Position numbers and translations under genes: made by a program. 64,000 nt of DNA from assembly GCA_919902775.1 (NCBI GenBank), contig CAKKRJ010000007.1, forward strand, positions 310,001-374,000, in the 5' to 3' direction. Under the pieces are notes generated by a model. The model did not search any database. It was not told the origin of the DNA and worked only from the letters and a program-made list of their open reading frames with translations. The stretch is from Burkholderiaceae bacterium (GTDB lineage Bacteria; Pseudomonadota; Gammaproteobacteria; Burkholderiales; Burkholderiaceae_C). Below, one piece after another: positions 8,305 to 18,059 of the stretch (position 1 is the first letter of the stretch; every line of letters begins with the position of its first letter).

Positions 8305-9210
8305 TCAGGCCTGGGTGGTTGCCGCCGACCGTCCGGCGGACCAGGCCGAGCCCATGGAGGCCGCCATCACCATCAAGATCGCCAGTCCTTGCAAAAGCGT
8401 CAAGCGTTCGGACAGCACCAGCCAGCCTGCCAGGGCACCCACGGCAGGCTCCAGGCTGAGCAAGATGCTGAAGGTGTTTTTGGGCAGGTGGTTCAGCGCA
8501 AACATTTCCAACGCATAAGGGATCGCGCTTGACAGCAACGCCACCGCCAGACCCGCCACCAGCCATTGCGGATCCCACAAGGCGCTGCCCGCATGCCACA
8601 CCCCAATGGGCGCCACCACCAGCGCGGCGGCCAGCATGCCCAAGGGCGTGGCCAGGCCGCCATAACGCAAGGCCACCCGTTGCCCGAACACAATATAAAG
8701 CGCCCAGCACATGCCTGCGGTCAAGGCCAGGCCCATGCCCAGTGGGTCGAGCGCGCTGGCGGCATCGGCGCCGGGCAATGGCAGCAGCAAGCCCAGCCCC
8801 ATCATGGCCAGGGCCACCCACAGCCAGTCGCTGGGTTTTTTGGAGGTCCACACCGCCACCGCCAGTGGTCCGGTGAATTCGATGGCAATCGCCACCCCAA
8901 AGGGGATGGTCTTGATGGCGCTGTAAAACAACAAGTTCATGGCGCCCAGCGTCACACCGTACAGACCCAGCGGCAGGGCGTCGGCCCAAACCCATTGGCG
9001 ACGCCAGGGGCGAAATACCGCCATCAACATCAGCATGGCCAACACGATGCGGTAGGTGGTGGTGCCTTCGGCCCCCAAGGCAGGAAACAGGCTTTTGGCA
9101 AACGAGGTGCCCACTGCCAATGACACCAGGCTGCCCAGCAGGGCCAGCATGGCCCACAAACGCGAATTCAAAGGGGGATCACTTTCCAAGGTGCGCGGTT
9201 TGCAGGGCAT
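8305..9210 (-). CDS. EamA/DMT exporter, RhtA-like
   Basis: The 301-residue inner-membrane protein has about ten hydrophobic segments arranged as two EamA repeats, with conserved features of RhtA-type threonine/homoserine exporters (GTTTYR after helix 1, NLLFYSAI, AIEFTGPLAVA, and SAIPYALEM with LPKNTFSILLSLEPA in the second half). The family exports amino acids or related metabolites by proton exchange; the exact substrate is not determined by the sequence. It is transcribed away from yajC, with about 120 bases between the two starts. Confidence 0.82.
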   Translation of the reverse strand: MPCKPRTLESDPPLNSRLWAMLALLGSLVSLAVGTSFAKSLFPALGAEGTTTYRIVLAMLMLMAVFRPWRRQWVWADALPLGLYGVTLGAMNLLFYSAIKTIPFGVAIAIEFTGPLAVAVWTSKKPSDWLWVALAMMGLGLLLPLPGADAASALDPLGMGLALTAGMCWALYIVFGQRVALRYGGLATPLGMLAAALVVAPIGVWHAGSALWDPQWLVAGLAVALLSSAIPYALEMFALNHLPKNTFSILLSLEPAVGALAGWLVLSERLTLLQGLAILMVMAASMGSAWSAGRSAATTQA

Positions 9211-9328
9211 TCCGGCGGGGCAAAAGGCTTTTAAACGGCATCATAGCGCCGCATACAATGGCGGCTTCGTCCGCGGGGCGCACACGCGTTGCCCCATCCC
9301 ACCCGAATTTGCCTTTTGTGGAGTTTCC

Positions 9329-9661
9329 ATGTTCATTTCTTCTGCTTTTGCCCAGACCGCACCAGCCGCTGCCGCCGGTGGCGACATGCAATCTACCCTG
9401 ATGAGCATGCTGCCTTTGCTGCTGATGTTTGCGGTTTTGTACTTCGTCATGATCCGCCCACAGATGAAAAAGCAAAAAGAGCACCGCAGCATGATCGACG
9501 CGCTGGCCAAAGGCGACGAAATCGTGACCGCTGGGGGCTTGCTGGGCAAGGTCAGCAAGATCGGTGACGCCTACATTGGTGTCGAGTTGTCGGCCGGTGT
9601 CGAGGTGCAACTGCAGCGCAGTGCGGTGGTGCAAGTGCTGCCCAAAGGCACTGTGAAGTAA
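9329..9661 (+). CDS. yajC: Sec translocon accessory protein YajC
   Basis: This is a 110-residue single-span membrane protein of usual YajC length. It has a hydrophobic helix (LLLMFAVLYFVMI) immediately followed by the basic RPQMKKQKEH segment and then a small soluble domain with the family motif GDEIVTAGGLLGKV. YajC associates with SecDF and SecYEG and assists preprotein translocation. The ATG at 9329 follows GTGGAGTTTCC, a GGAG ribosome binding site. It is the first gene of the yajC-secD-secF operon, 70 bases ahead of secD. Confidence 0.95.
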   Translation: MFISSAFAQTAPAAAAGGDMQSTLMSMLPLLLMFAVLYFVMIRPQMKKQKEHRSMIDALAKGDEIVTAGGLLGKVSKIGDAYIGVELSAGVEVQLQRSAVVQVLPKGTVK

Positions 9662-9731
9662 TTCACCCGGACTTTTCCATGGGGCTTTGGCCGTTGCCGG
9701 CCCCGGTTTTTCATCCTGCACGCGAGTCACT

Positions 9732-11612
9732 ATGAACCGTTACCCGGTCTGGAAATACGCGATCATCGTGATCGCCCTGTTGCTGGGGGTGGTCTACACC
9801 CTGCCCAACTTTTTTGGTGAAGCCCCTGCGGTGCAGGTGTCCTCGGGCAAGGCGACCATCAAGGTGGACACCTCGACCCTGCAAAAAGTCGAGGATGCCC
9901 TTCAGGCCGCTTCGGTCTCGGCGCAAACGGTCACTTTGGACGGCGGCTCGATTCGGGCCCGCTTCGAGAGCACCGACCAGCAACTCAAGGCCAAAGACGC
10001 GATTCAAAAGGCGCTGATCCCTGACGCTGCCGACCCCCAGTTTGTGGTGGCCTTGAACCTCGTGTCGCGCTCGCCTGCCTGGCTGACCTCCCTGCATGCC
10101 TCGCCCATGTATTTGGGTCTGGATTTGCGTGGCGGTGTGCACTTCATGCTGCAAGTGGATATGCCAGCGGCTTTGACGCAGCGTGTGGAAGCCCTCGCTG
10201 GCGATTTGCGCAGTTTGCTGCGCGAAAAGGATGTGCGCCACGGTGGCATCAGCCGCAATGGCCAGACTATTGAAATCCGCCTGCGCGACGCGCAGCAGCT
10301 TGAAAGTGCCAAGCGCGTGTTGTCGGCCCAGTTCGCCGACTTGCAAACCCAGGAGGTGGCTGAAGGCAGCGAATGGCGCCTGATCGCCAGCATCAAGCCC
10401 GAAGCCGCCCGCAAAGTGCAAGAGCAGGCTTTGAAGCAAAACATCACCACCTTGCACAACCGGATCAATGAGTTGGGCGTGGCCGAACCGGTGATCCAGC
10501 AGCAAGGGCTGGACCGCATTGTGGTGCAGTTGCCAGGCGTGCAGGACACGGCCAAGGCCAAAGACATTTTGGGTCGCACCGCCACGCTGGAAGTGCGCAT
10601 GGTGGACGAGAGCACCGAAGCCCGTGCTGCAGAGCAAGCGGGCGGTCTGGTGCCTTTTGGCGCTGAGCGCTACCAGGAGCGCGATGGACGCCCTCTGATC
10701 GTCAAAAAGCAGGTGGTGTTGACGGGCGATAACCTGACCGATGCCCAACCCGGTTTTGATGGCCAGACGCAAGAGCCAGTGGTCAACCTGACGCTGGATG
10801 CCAAGGGCGCCCGCATTTTCAAGGACGTGACCCGCGACAACGTCGGCAAACGCATGGCCATCATCTTGTTCGAAAAGGGCAAGGGCGAAGTGGTCACGGC
10901 GCCGGTGATCCGCGCCGAAATCGGTGGCGGCCGCGTGCAGATTTCGGGCCGCATGACGACCGCCGAAGCCAACGACACCGCCTTGCTGCTGCGCGCCGGT
11001 TCATTGGCTGCGCCCATGGAAATCATTGAAGAGCGCACCATCGGCCCGAGCCTGGGGGCCGAAAACATTGCCAAAGGCTTCAACAGCGTGACCTGGGGTT
11101 TCTTGGTGATCGTGGCGTTCATGTGCTTCTACTACGCCATGTTTGGCCTGGTGTCGGGCATTGCGCTGGCCGTGAACTTGCTGTTCTTGGTGGCGATTTT
11201 GTCCATGTTGCAAGCCACGCTGACTTTGCCGGGCATGGCCGCGATGGCGCTGGCTTTGGGCATGGCGATCGACTCCAACGTGTTGATCAATGAGCGGGTG
11301 CGTGAAGAGCTGCGCAACGGGGCCAGCCCGCAGGCGGCCATCCATGCCGGTTATGACCGTGCTTGGGCCACGATTTTTGACTCCAACATCACCACGCTGA
11401 TCGCGGGTGTGGCCTTGCTGGCCTTCGGTTCTGGCCCGGTGCGCGGCTTTGCGGTGGTGCACTGCATCGGCATTTTGACCAGCATGTTCTCGGCCGTGTT
11501 CTTCTCACGCGGACTGGTGAACCTGTGGTACGGCAGCAAGAAAAAACTCAAATCGGTGTCGATTGGCACGGTGTGGCGGCCTGAAGGCAGCGCTGCGGTG
11601 AAAGCCGACTAA
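9732..11612 (+). CDS. secD: Protein translocase subunit SecD
   Basis: The 626-residue polytopic membrane protein has the SecD layout: one N-terminal transmembrane helix (IIVIALLLGVVYTLPNFFGE), a large periplasmic P1 domain containing the family motif LGLDLRGGVHF, then five C-terminal helices including AMALALGMAIDSNVLINERVREEL. SecD with SecF uses the proton-motive force to pull preproteins across the membrane on the periplasmic side. The ATG at 9732 was chosen over an in-frame TTG at 9687 because the membrane anchor begins within ten residues. secF follows 12 bases after the stop. Confidence 0.97.
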   Translation: MNRYPVWKYAIIVIALLLGVVYTLPNFFGEAPAVQVSSGKATIKVDTSTLQKVEDALQAASVSAQTVTLDGGSIRARFESTDQQLKAKDAIQKALIPDAADPQFVVALNLVSRSPAWLTSLHASPMYLGLDLRGGVHFMLQVDMPAALTQRVEALAGDLRSLLREKDVRHGGISRNGQTIEIRLRDAQQLESAKRVLSAQFADLQTQEVAEGSEWRLIASIKPEAARKVQEQALKQNITTLHNRINELGVAEPVIQQQGLDRIVVQLPGVQDTAKAKDILGRTATLEVRMVDESTEARAAEQAGGLVPFGAERYQERDGRPLIVKKQVVLTGDNLTDAQPGFDGQTQEPVVNLTLDAKGARIFKDVTRDNVGKRMAIILFEKGKGEVVTAPVIRAEIGGGRVQISGRMTTAEANDTALLLRAGSLAAPMEIIEERTIGPSLGAENIAKGFNSVTWGFLVIVAFMCFYYAMFGLVSGIALAVNLLFLVAILSMLQATLTLPGMAAMALALGMAIDSNVLINERVREELRNGASPQAAIHAGYDRAWATIFDSNITTLIAGVALLAFGSGPVRGFAVVHCIGILTSMFSAVFFSRGLVNLWYGSKKKLKSVSIGTVWRPEGSAAVKAD

Positions 11613-11624
11613 GGAAAGCGGACC

Positions 11625-12575
11625 ATGGAATTTTTCAAAATCAAAAAAGACATTCCGTTCATGAAACACGCGTTGCTGTTCAACGCGATTTCTTTCCTGA
11701 CGTTTGCATTGGCGGTGTTCTTCCTGTTCAGCCGAGGCTTGCACCTGTCGGTGGAGTTCACGGGCGGGACCTTGATGGAAGTGAGCTACAGCCAGCCGGC
11801 GGATTTGCAAAAAGTTCGCGCCACGGTGGGCACGTTGGGGTTCAGCGAAGTGCAGGTGCAAAACTTCGGTTCTGCGCGCGACGTGATGATCCGTTTGCCC
11901 GCGCAAAAGGGCGTCAGCTCGGCACAGCAAAGTGAAAAAGTGCTGACCGCGCTGAAGGCCGACAGTGCCGACGTGACCTTGCGCCGCACCGAGTTTGTCG
12001 GCCCGCAAGTGGGGGACGAACTGGCCGAAGACGGCTTGAAGGCCCTGGCGTTTGTGGTGGTCGGCATCATGATTTATCTGGCGGTCCGCTTCGAGTGGAA
12101 GTTCGCGGTCTCGGCCATCATTGCCAACTTGCACGACGTGGTCATCATCCTGGGCTTTTTTGCCTTCTTCCAGTGGGAGTTTTCGTTGGCCGTGCTGGCT
12201 GCGGTGCTGGCGGTGCTGGGTTATTCGGTGAACGAGTCGGTGGTGATTTTTGACCGGATTCGCGAGAACTTTCGCCGTTACCGCAAGATGAACACGGTCG
12301 AGGTCATCGACAACGCGATCACCTCCACCATCAGCCGCACCATCATCACCCACGGGTGCACCCAGATCATGGTCTTGTCCATGCTGCTGTTCGGCGGTGA
12401 GACGCTGCATTATTTTGCGATGGCGCTGACGATCGGTATTTGCTTTGGTATTTACTCGTCGGTGTTCGTGGCCGCTGCGATTGCCATGTGGCTGGGCATC
12501 CAGCGTGAAGACCTGATCAAGCCCCTCAAGAAAGACACCGACCCGGGTGACGAAAACTCGGGCGCGGTGGTCTGA
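11625..12575 (+). CDS. secF: Protein translocase subunit SecF
   Basis: The 316-residue partner of SecD has an N-terminal helix (LLFNAISFLTFALAVFFLF), the motif VEFTGGTLMEV, a short periplasmic domain and five further helices with the conserved GYSVNESVVIFDRIREN segment. It forms the SecDF proton-driven translocation motor. Spacing to secD is 12 bases with an AAGGA-type ribosome binding site, so the two are co-transcribed. It ends 22 bases before the convergent dprA end. Confidence 0.97.
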   Translation: MEFFKIKKDIPFMKHALLFNAISFLTFALAVFFLFSRGLHLSVEFTGGTLMEVSYSQPADLQKVRATVGTLGFSEVQVQNFGSARDVMIRLPAQKGVSSAQQSEKVLTALKADSADVTLRRTEFVGPQVGDELAEDGLKALAFVVVGIMIYLAVRFEWKFAVSAIIANLHDVVIILGFFAFFQWEFSLAVLAAVLAVLGYSVNESVVIFDRIRENFRRYRKMNTVEVIDNAITSTISRTIITHGCTQIMVLSMLLFGGETLHYFAMALTIGICFGIYSSVFVAAAIAMWLGIQREDLIKPLKKDTDPGDENSGAVV

Positions 12576-12597
12576 ACAACCGCTGAGCACCGCTGGG

Positions 12598-13779
12598 CTA
12601 TCCCGCGCCTGTCCGCTGAAACAGCCCACCCGGCAGGCGACCCACCTGCCCCATCAGTTCCATCTCCAGCAACTGGCCTTGCAGCCGGGCGGTGGGCCAT
12701 CCGCAACGCGCTTGCAAGGCATCCAGACTCACCGGGTCGTGTCCCAGGGCGCTGAGCAGCGCCTCTTCGGGGCGGTCTTGGGTGGCGGTGTCATCGGCGC
12801 CCGGATCGGCGCAGTTGCCAGTGCACGCCAGGGCCAGCGGGACTTGCCCCAGCGGATCGGGCAGCCGCAACTCTTCCAGCACGTCTTGCGCCGATTCCAC
12901 GAGTTTGGCGCCTTGCTTGATCAGCAGGTGACAGCCCTTGGATTGGGCCGAGTGGATCGAGCCGGGGATGGCCATCACGTCGCGGCCTTGTTCGAGGGCC
13001 TGTTTGGCGGTGATGAGCGAGCCCGATGGCAAGGCCGCTTCGACCACCAGCGTGGCCTGGGCCAGACCTGAAATCAAGCGGTTGCGGCGCGGAAAGTTGG
13101 GGGCCAGGGGCGGCGTGCCCAAGGGGTATTCGCTCAGGATCAAGCCGTGCTGGCTGATTTGGTGCGCCAGCGCGCGGTGCTGGCGTGGATAGACCCGGTC
13201 CAGCCCGGTGCCCACCACGGCGATGGTGGGCAGAGCGGTGGCGGTGGCCCCCAGCAGAGCCCCTTCATGGGCCGCGCCATCGACGCCCAGCGCCAGGCCC
13301 GAGACGATGGTCAGGCCGCTGGCGGCCAGGCTGCGGGCAAATTCGCGGGCGTTGATCTGACCTTGGGGTGTCGGGTTGCGGCTCCCCACCATGGCCACGC
13401 TGTGCGCGACTTGCAACCCACGCAGGGCCGATGACTGCCCCATGGCGTACAGCATCAACGGGGGATCGGAGATTTGCAACAGGGCGCTGGGGTAGTCGGC
13501 ATCGCCCAGCGTGACCACGGCCCGTCCCATGCCCGGCTCGGACACGGCGTGCAGCCAGTTCCAGGTGGCTTCGGTCAGTTCGGTCCAGCCCGGGGGGATT
13601 TCACGCAGCGCCTTGGCTTGCAGCGCCGAGACCACCTGGCGCAAGGCCGATTCGGGTTGCCGCCAGATGGCGTCGGGTTGGCCAAACGCGGCCAGCAAGC
13701 GCCTGGCGGTATCGCTGCCCACGCCGGGCGTGAGCGACAGGCGCAACCAAAAGCCCAATTCCTCGGGGGTGTTCAGCAT
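12598..13779 (-). CDS. dprA: DNA processing protein DprA
   Basis: The 393-residue protein has an N-terminal SAM-like region (RLSLTPGVG), the Rossmann-like DprA/Smf core with MVGSRNPTPQG, SGLALGVDGAAHEGAL and TLVVEAALPSGSLITA motifs, and a C-terminal winged-helix-like domain. DprA binds single-stranded DNA entering by transformation and loads RecA. The frame is open upstream to 14049, but the ATG at 13779 starts at the family-typical N-terminus. dprA lying near def-fmt is a common arrangement; here a PAP2/eptA pair lies between them. Confidence 0.93.
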   Translation of the reverse strand: MLNTPEELGFWLRLSLTPGVGSDTARRLLAAFGQPDAIWRQPESALRQVVSALQAKALREIPPGWTELTEATWNWLHAVSEPGMGRAVVTLGDADYPSALLQISDPPLMLYAMGQSSALRGLQVAHSVAMVGSRNPTPQGQINAREFARSLAASGLTIVSGLALGVDGAAHEGALLGATATALPTIAVVGTGLDRVYPRQHRALAHQISQHGLILSEYPLGTPPLAPNFPRRNRLISGLAQATLVVEAALPSGSLITAKQALEQGRDVMAIPGSIHSAQSKGCHLLIKQGAKLVESAQDVLEELRLPDPLGQVPLALACTGNCADPGADDTATQDRPEEALLSALGHDPVSLDALQARCGWPTARLQGQLLEMELMGQVGRLPGGLFQRTGAG

Positions 13780-13876
13780 CGTGTCTCCCTGCGCAGCCTG
13801 AGGGCTGTCTGTGCAGTCATTGTGGGACAAAGCCGGATAGTTGCCTAGCGCGTGTGCGGTGCCGCCCGCATCGGGG

Positions 13877-14614
13877 TCAGTTGCCCGACGTGCTGGGCGA
13901 GGCTTGGCGGTGGGCCAGCCAGCCAAACAGCACATGGTTGGAAAAAGCCAGCAGCCAGCAGATGAAGCCTGTCCAGAACGTGTGGCTGGGGTAGTGCGCA
14001 CCGCGCAAGGTTTGGGTGATGCCCAGAACCCCACCGGCCAGCAGCACACCGATTAACATGCGTCGCCCGATGCGCCGTTGCGCCGTCAAGCCTGAACCGA
14101 GCCAGGGCAAGGCCAGCCCCACAAAAGCCAGGGCCGATGAGACGTGTCCGCCGGGAAAGCAATGCCCCGAGCCGCCGTCTGGCGCGCCCCATTGCCAGTG
14201 CGAGACATACACGGCTGCGCCGCCAAAATCCTGCAACTCCCACGGGCAACTGGTCAGGCTGAAGCGCTTGAGGGTGCTGATGGCGATCAGGGACAAGGTG
14301 ATGCCCGTGACGATTTCCGTGCGTTGCAACCGTGTCAATTGGCGAAACACGCCCCTGGGCCACCAGCGCATCGCCCACAAGCCGATATACAGGACGAGTG
14401 CAAGTTGCTTGGCTCGGGTGTGCAGGATTTCTTCCAGCCACCAGTTGTCGCGCAACGGAAAGATGCCGTGATCGGCGATCTGGTGCATCACGGCCCCGTC
14501 CAGCCCCGAAAAATCCCAGGCCAGCAAACACATCAGGGCTACCCAGGTGAGTTGCCCCAGCCGGCGCGTGGGGGACAGATCGCCAACGGTGGCGTAAACG
14601 GGGGGATGGGGCAT
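13877..14614 (-). CDS. PAP2-family membrane phosphatase
   Basis: The 245-residue protein has about six hydrophobic helices and PAP2 superfamily motifs: a Lys/Arg-containing first motif region (STLKRFSLTSCPW), the second motif SGHCFPGGHVSS and the third RGAHYPSHTFWTG with the nucleophilic His. Such enzymes remove phosphate from lipid substrates at the membrane, such as undecaprenyl diphosphate, phosphatidylglycerol phosphate or lipid A. It is divergent from an EptA-type transferase (starts 14614 and 14835), which makes a lipid A-related role plausible but unproven. Confidence 0.82.
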   Translation of the reverse strand: MPHPPVYATVGDLSPTRRLGQLTWVALMCLLAWDFSGLDGAVMHQIADHGIFPLRDNWWLEEILHTRAKQLALVLYIGLWAMRWWPRGVFRQLTRLQRTEIVTGITLSLIAISTLKRFSLTSCPWELQDFGGAAVYVSHWQWGAPDGGSGHCFPGGHVSSALAFVGLALPWLGSGLTAQRRIGRRMLIGVLLAGGVLGITQTLRGAHYPSHTFWTGFICWLLAFSNHVLFGWLAHRQASPSTSGN

Positions 14615-14834
14615 GTGTCTGTTGGCGAAGCGCTTGAAGGGGATGAGCAGGTGGGGCGAGCAAGCTCATGGACCTGCCCAGCACGAACAAGCCCGTGCCC
14701 AGAATGTAAAGGGGTTTGTGCCGGGCTGGGCCAGATGGGCCCGGTTTTTGTCGTGTTTTTGCCGGGCACTTCAGGGGCGGTTCAGGTGCCCTGACTAGAA
14801 TCGAGCCCGTTTGACCCTTGTGACGCCCACCTCC

Positions 14835-16487
14835 ATGAAATCTTTGACCGCCCGTTCTGCCTGGCACCCCACAACGCTGTTGGCGGTCTTGACCGTCTGG
14901 CTGGTTGCCGTGGGCAACCTTCCGTTTTGGATGGCGGTTGGGCAGTTGCCCGAAACGCAGGGGGTTCGTGCGCTGACCACCATGGCCAGTCTGGGGCTGA
15001 TTTTGTTGGGCCTGGTTGGCTGGTTTTTGTGCTTGTGGGTCTGGCCGCGCTGGCTCAAACCGGCGGGCGTGGCGCTGCTGCTGACGGTGACGTCCAGCAG
15101 TTATTTCATGCTCACGTATGGCGTGGTCATCGACCCCAGCATGCTGGCCAATGTGGCGCAGACCGATGTGCGCGAGGTGCGCGATTTGTTGTCCTGGAGC
15201 ATGTTGGCGGCGTTGGCGTTTGGGGTGGTTCTGCCCGGGGTCTGGTTGTGGCGCCAACCCGTTCGGCAGGTGCCGGTCAAGCCGCTGGTCTTGCGCCAAT
15301 TGGGCGTGGCCTTGGTGGCTTTTCTGGTGGCTTTGGGGGTGTTTTGGCTGTCGTTTCAGGACATTGCTTCGCTCACGCGCAACCACAAGCATTTGCGGTA
15401 CATGATCAACCCGTTCAACAGTGTGTACGCGGTGACCCGTTTGTTTGTGGGCCAGGCAGCCCAGGCCAGTCAGCCCTTGCAGGTGATTGGAGACGATGCC
15501 AAAGTGACGGCTTCCGCCGGCACGGGTGGCGACGCGCCCTTGGTGGTGCTGGTTTTGGGCGAGACGGCGCGAGCCGCCAACTTTGGCCTGGGCGGTTATG
15601 CCCGTGACACCACACCGCAGTTGCGCCAATTGCAGGCGCAAGGTGACTTGACGTATTTTTCCGACGTGAAATCCTGTGGCACCAGCACCCAGGCGTCCTT
15701 GCCTTGCATGTTTTCTCATCTGGGCAAAGCGGCTTACGAGGGCAGTGGCCAGCGGTTTGAAAGCGTGTTGGATGTGTTGCAGCGGGCCGGTTTGGCCGTG
15801 TTGTGGCTGGACAACCAATCGGGCTGCAAAGGCGTGTGTGACCGGGTGCCGAATGTCGCGACCACGGCGCTGAATGTGCCCGAATTTTGCAATGACGGCG
15901 AGTGCCTGGACGAGGTGATGCTGCACGAGTTGCCCAAGCAACTGGCTGCGCTGGATCCGGCCCGGCGGGCCAAAGGCACCGTGGTGGTGATGCACCAGAT
16001 GGGCAGCCATGGCCCGGCTTATTACAAGCGCTCGCCCATGGCCATGAAACAGTTTCTGCCCGAGTGCAGCAGCCATGCACTGCAAAATTGCCCGCCCGAG
16101 CAGATCGTCAACGCCTATGACAACTCGATCCTCTACGCTGACCATTTCATCGCCAAAACGGTGAAGTGGCTGCAAAGTCAGTCGCAGCCCACGGCGCTGA
16201 TGTACCTGTCGGACCATGGCGAGTCGCTGGGCGAAAAAGGGCTTTACTTGCACGGCATGCCCTACAGCATGGCCCCGCAGGAGCAAACCCATGTGCCCCT
16301 GCTGGTGTGGCTGTCCACGCCCCTGCAGCGCCAGCGTGGCTGGCGCATGTCTTGTTTGCAGGCCCAAAGCGATAAGGCCTTGTCGCACGACCACCTGTTC
16401 CATTCGTTGCTGGGCTTGAGCCAGGTCAGTACCCGCCTGGCCAAGCCGGATTTGGACCTCTTTTCGGCCTGCGCGGTCGCCCGTTGA
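14835..16487 (+). CDS. eptA: Phosphoethanolamine transferase, EptA-like
   Basis: The 550-residue protein has about five N-terminal transmembrane helices (to about residue 180) followed by a periplasmic sulfatase-fold domain. Motifs include LGETARAANFGLGGY (metal ligand Glu), CGTSTQASLPCMFS with the Thr that carries phosphoethanolamine, and SDHGESLGEKG with metal-binding Asp and His. Cysteine pairs typical of the family are present. It transfers phosphoethanolamine from phosphatidylethanolamine to lipid A, which lowers sensitivity to cationic peptides. The ATG at 14835 is preferred to a TTG at 14811. It is transcribed away from the PAP2 phosphatase gene. Confidence 0.88.
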   Translation: MKSLTARSAWHPTTLLAVLTVWLVAVGNLPFWMAVGQLPETQGVRALTTMASLGLILLGLVGWFLCLWVWPRWLKPAGVALLLTVTSSSYFMLTYGVVIDPSMLANVAQTDVREVRDLLSWSMLAALAFGVVLPGVWLWRQPVRQVPVKPLVLRQLGVALVAFLVALGVFWLSFQDIASLTRNHKHLRYMINPFNSVYAVTRLFVGQAAQASQPLQVIGDDAKVTASAGTGGDAPLVVLVLGETARAANFGLGGYARDTTPQLRQLQAQGDLTYFSDVKSCGTSTQASLPCMFSHLGKAAYEGSGQRFESVLDVLQRAGLAVLWLDNQSGCKGVCDRVPNVATTALNVPEFCNDGECLDEVMLHELPKQLAALDPARRAKGTVVVMHQMGSHGPAYYKRSPMAMKQFLPECSSHALQNCPPEQIVNAYDNSILYADHFIAKTVKWLQSQSQPTALMYLSDHGESLGEKGLYLHGMPYSMAPQEQTHVPLLVWLSTPLQRQRGWRMSCLQAQSDKALSHDHLFHSLLGLSQVSTRLAKPDLDLFSACAVAR

Positions 16488-16579
16488 GGGCGGCAGGTGC
16501 CGATGCAACGGGCCTGAGCCAGCGGGTGCTTTCAAAATTGGGGACAATACAGCCCTGAATTCTTCTGTGTTTTGACCCC

Positions 16580-17086
16580 ATGGCCCTGCTCCCCATTCTT
16601 TGCTACCCCGACCAACGCCTGCACAAGGTGGCCCAGCCCGTGCGGGCCGTGGATGACCGCATCCGCGCCCTGATCGACGACATGCTGGAAACCATGTACG
16701 ACGCCAGTGGCATTGGCCTGGCGGCCACGCAAATCGATGTGCACGAGCGGCTGGTGGTGATCGACGTTTCGGAAGAGCGCAACCAGCCACTGGTGTTGAT
16801 CAATGCGGAAATCACCTGGATGAGCGATGTGCGGGTCAAAGGTGAAGAGGGCTGCTTGTCGGTCCCCGGCATTTACGACGGCGTGGAGCGTGCCACCGCA
16901 GTCAAGGTCACGGCGCTGGACCGCCATGGCCAAACCCAAAACATCGAGGCCGAAGGCATGCTGGCCATTTGCATCCAGCACGAGCTGGACCACTTGAAGG
17001 GCAAGGTGTTCGTGGAATACCTGTCGCCGCTCAAGCAAGGGCGCATCAAGACCAAGCTGGTCAAAGCCCAAAAAGCCGAGCGCTGA
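16580..17086 (+). CDS. def: Peptide deformylase
   Basis: The 168-residue metalloenzyme has all three deformylase motifs: GIGLAATQ (residues 45-52), EGCLS (metal-binding Cys) and QHELDHLKG (two His ligands and the catalytic Glu). It removes the formyl group from the N-terminal Met of new proteins. It forms an operon with fmt, which starts 8 bases downstream and encodes the enzyme that adds that formyl group to initiator tRNA. The length is typical. Confidence 0.97.
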   Translation: MALLPILCYPDQRLHKVAQPVRAVDDRIRALIDDMLETMYDASGIGLAATQIDVHERLVVIDVSEERNQPLVLINAEITWMSDVRVKGEEGCLSVPGIYDGVERATAVKVTALDRHGQTQNIEAEGMLAICIQHELDHLKGKVFVEYLSPLKQGRIKTKLVKAQKAER

Positions 17087-17093
17087 GCACGGC

Positions 17094-18059
17094 ATGCGTT
17101 TGATTTTTGCGGGCACGCCCGAATTTGCCCAGGTGGCCATGGCGGCCTTGCACACGGCAGGGCACGAGATCGTGCTGGTCTTGACCCAACCGGACCGCCC
17201 CGCCGGGCGCGGCATGAAGTTGCAGCCCTCGCCCGTTAAGCAATGGGCACTGCAACACCATGTGCCTGTGGCCCAGCCGCGCAGTTTGCGGCTCGATGGC
17301 AAATACCCAGAAGACGCTGCGGCCGCGCGTGAGACATTGCTGGCCGCCGAGGCCGACGCCATGGTGGTGGCGGCTTATGGCCTGATCCTGCCGCAGTGGG
17401 TGCTGGACTTGCCGCCCAAAGGCTGCCTGAACATCCATGCCTCGTTGCTGCCGCGCTGGCGCGGTGCCGCCCCGATCCATCGGGCCATCGAAGCGGGTGA
17501 TGCCGAGACCGGCATCACCATCATGCAAATGGACGCGGGCCTGGACACCGGCGACATGCTGCTGGTGCGCGCCGAGCCAATCTGGCCGACCGACACCACC
17601 GCGGTGTTGCACGACCGCCTGGCCACCTTGGGTGGGCAGGCCATTGTGCAGGCGCTGGCGTCGCTGGATGCCTTGCCGCACCAGCCCCAACCCTCCGAGG
17701 GCGTGACCTATGCCCACAAGATTGAAAAAGCCGAAGCGGCCTTGGACTGGGCCTTGCCGGCCGACGTGCTGGCCCGTCGAATCCGCGCTTTCGACCCGTT
17801 TCCGGGCATGACGGTGCCGCTGGCCATGGCCGATGGCACCGAAACCCTCAAGCTCTGGCAAGCCGTGGCCGAACCCGGTGCGCCAGTGGCCGAGCCCGGC
17901 ACGGTGCTCGCTGCCGACGCTTCTGGCGTGCGTGTGGCCTGTGGCCAGGGGCAGTTGTGCCTGACGCAATTGCAGCGCCCCGGTGGCAAGCGCCTGAATG
18001 CGGCCGATTTCTTGCGCGGCTGTCCGCTGCAGGCGGGGCAGCGGCTGGTGGGCGGCTGA
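17094..18059 (+). CDS. fmt: Methionyl-tRNA formyltransferase
   Basis: The 321-residue enzyme has an N-terminal formyltransferase domain with [12 protein letters not shown], the formyl-THF binding region and the catalytic motif [16 protein letters not shown] (Asn, His and later Asp in [16 protein letters not shown]), and a C-terminal OB-like tRNA-binding domain. It formylates Met-tRNA(fMet) for translation initiation. Its stop overlaps the ATG of the azlC-like gene by one base. Confidence 0.97.
   Translation: MRLIFAGTPEFAQVAMAALHTAGHEIVLVLTQPDRPAGRGMKLQPSPVKQWALQHHVPVAQPRSLRLDGKYPEDAAAARETLLAAEADAMVVAAYGLILPQWVLDLPPKGCLNIHASLLPRWRGAAPIHRAIEAGDAETGITIMQMDAGLDTGDMLLVRAEPIWPTDTTAVLHDRLATLGGQAIVQALASLDALPHQPQPSEGVTYAHKIEKAEAALDWALPADVLARRIRAFDPFPGMTVPLAMADGTETLKLWQAVAEPGAPVAEPGTVLAADASGVRVACGQGQLCLTQLQRPGGKRLNAADFLRGCPLQAGQRLVGG

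Noticed and set aside
13845..16790. A 981-codon open frame on the minus strand covering the PAP2 gene and the whole of eptA.
   Set aside because: Its translation is His/Gln/Arg/Pro-rich with no domain, it is antisense to genes with clear catalytic motifs, and long antisense frames are expected in GC-rich DNA.
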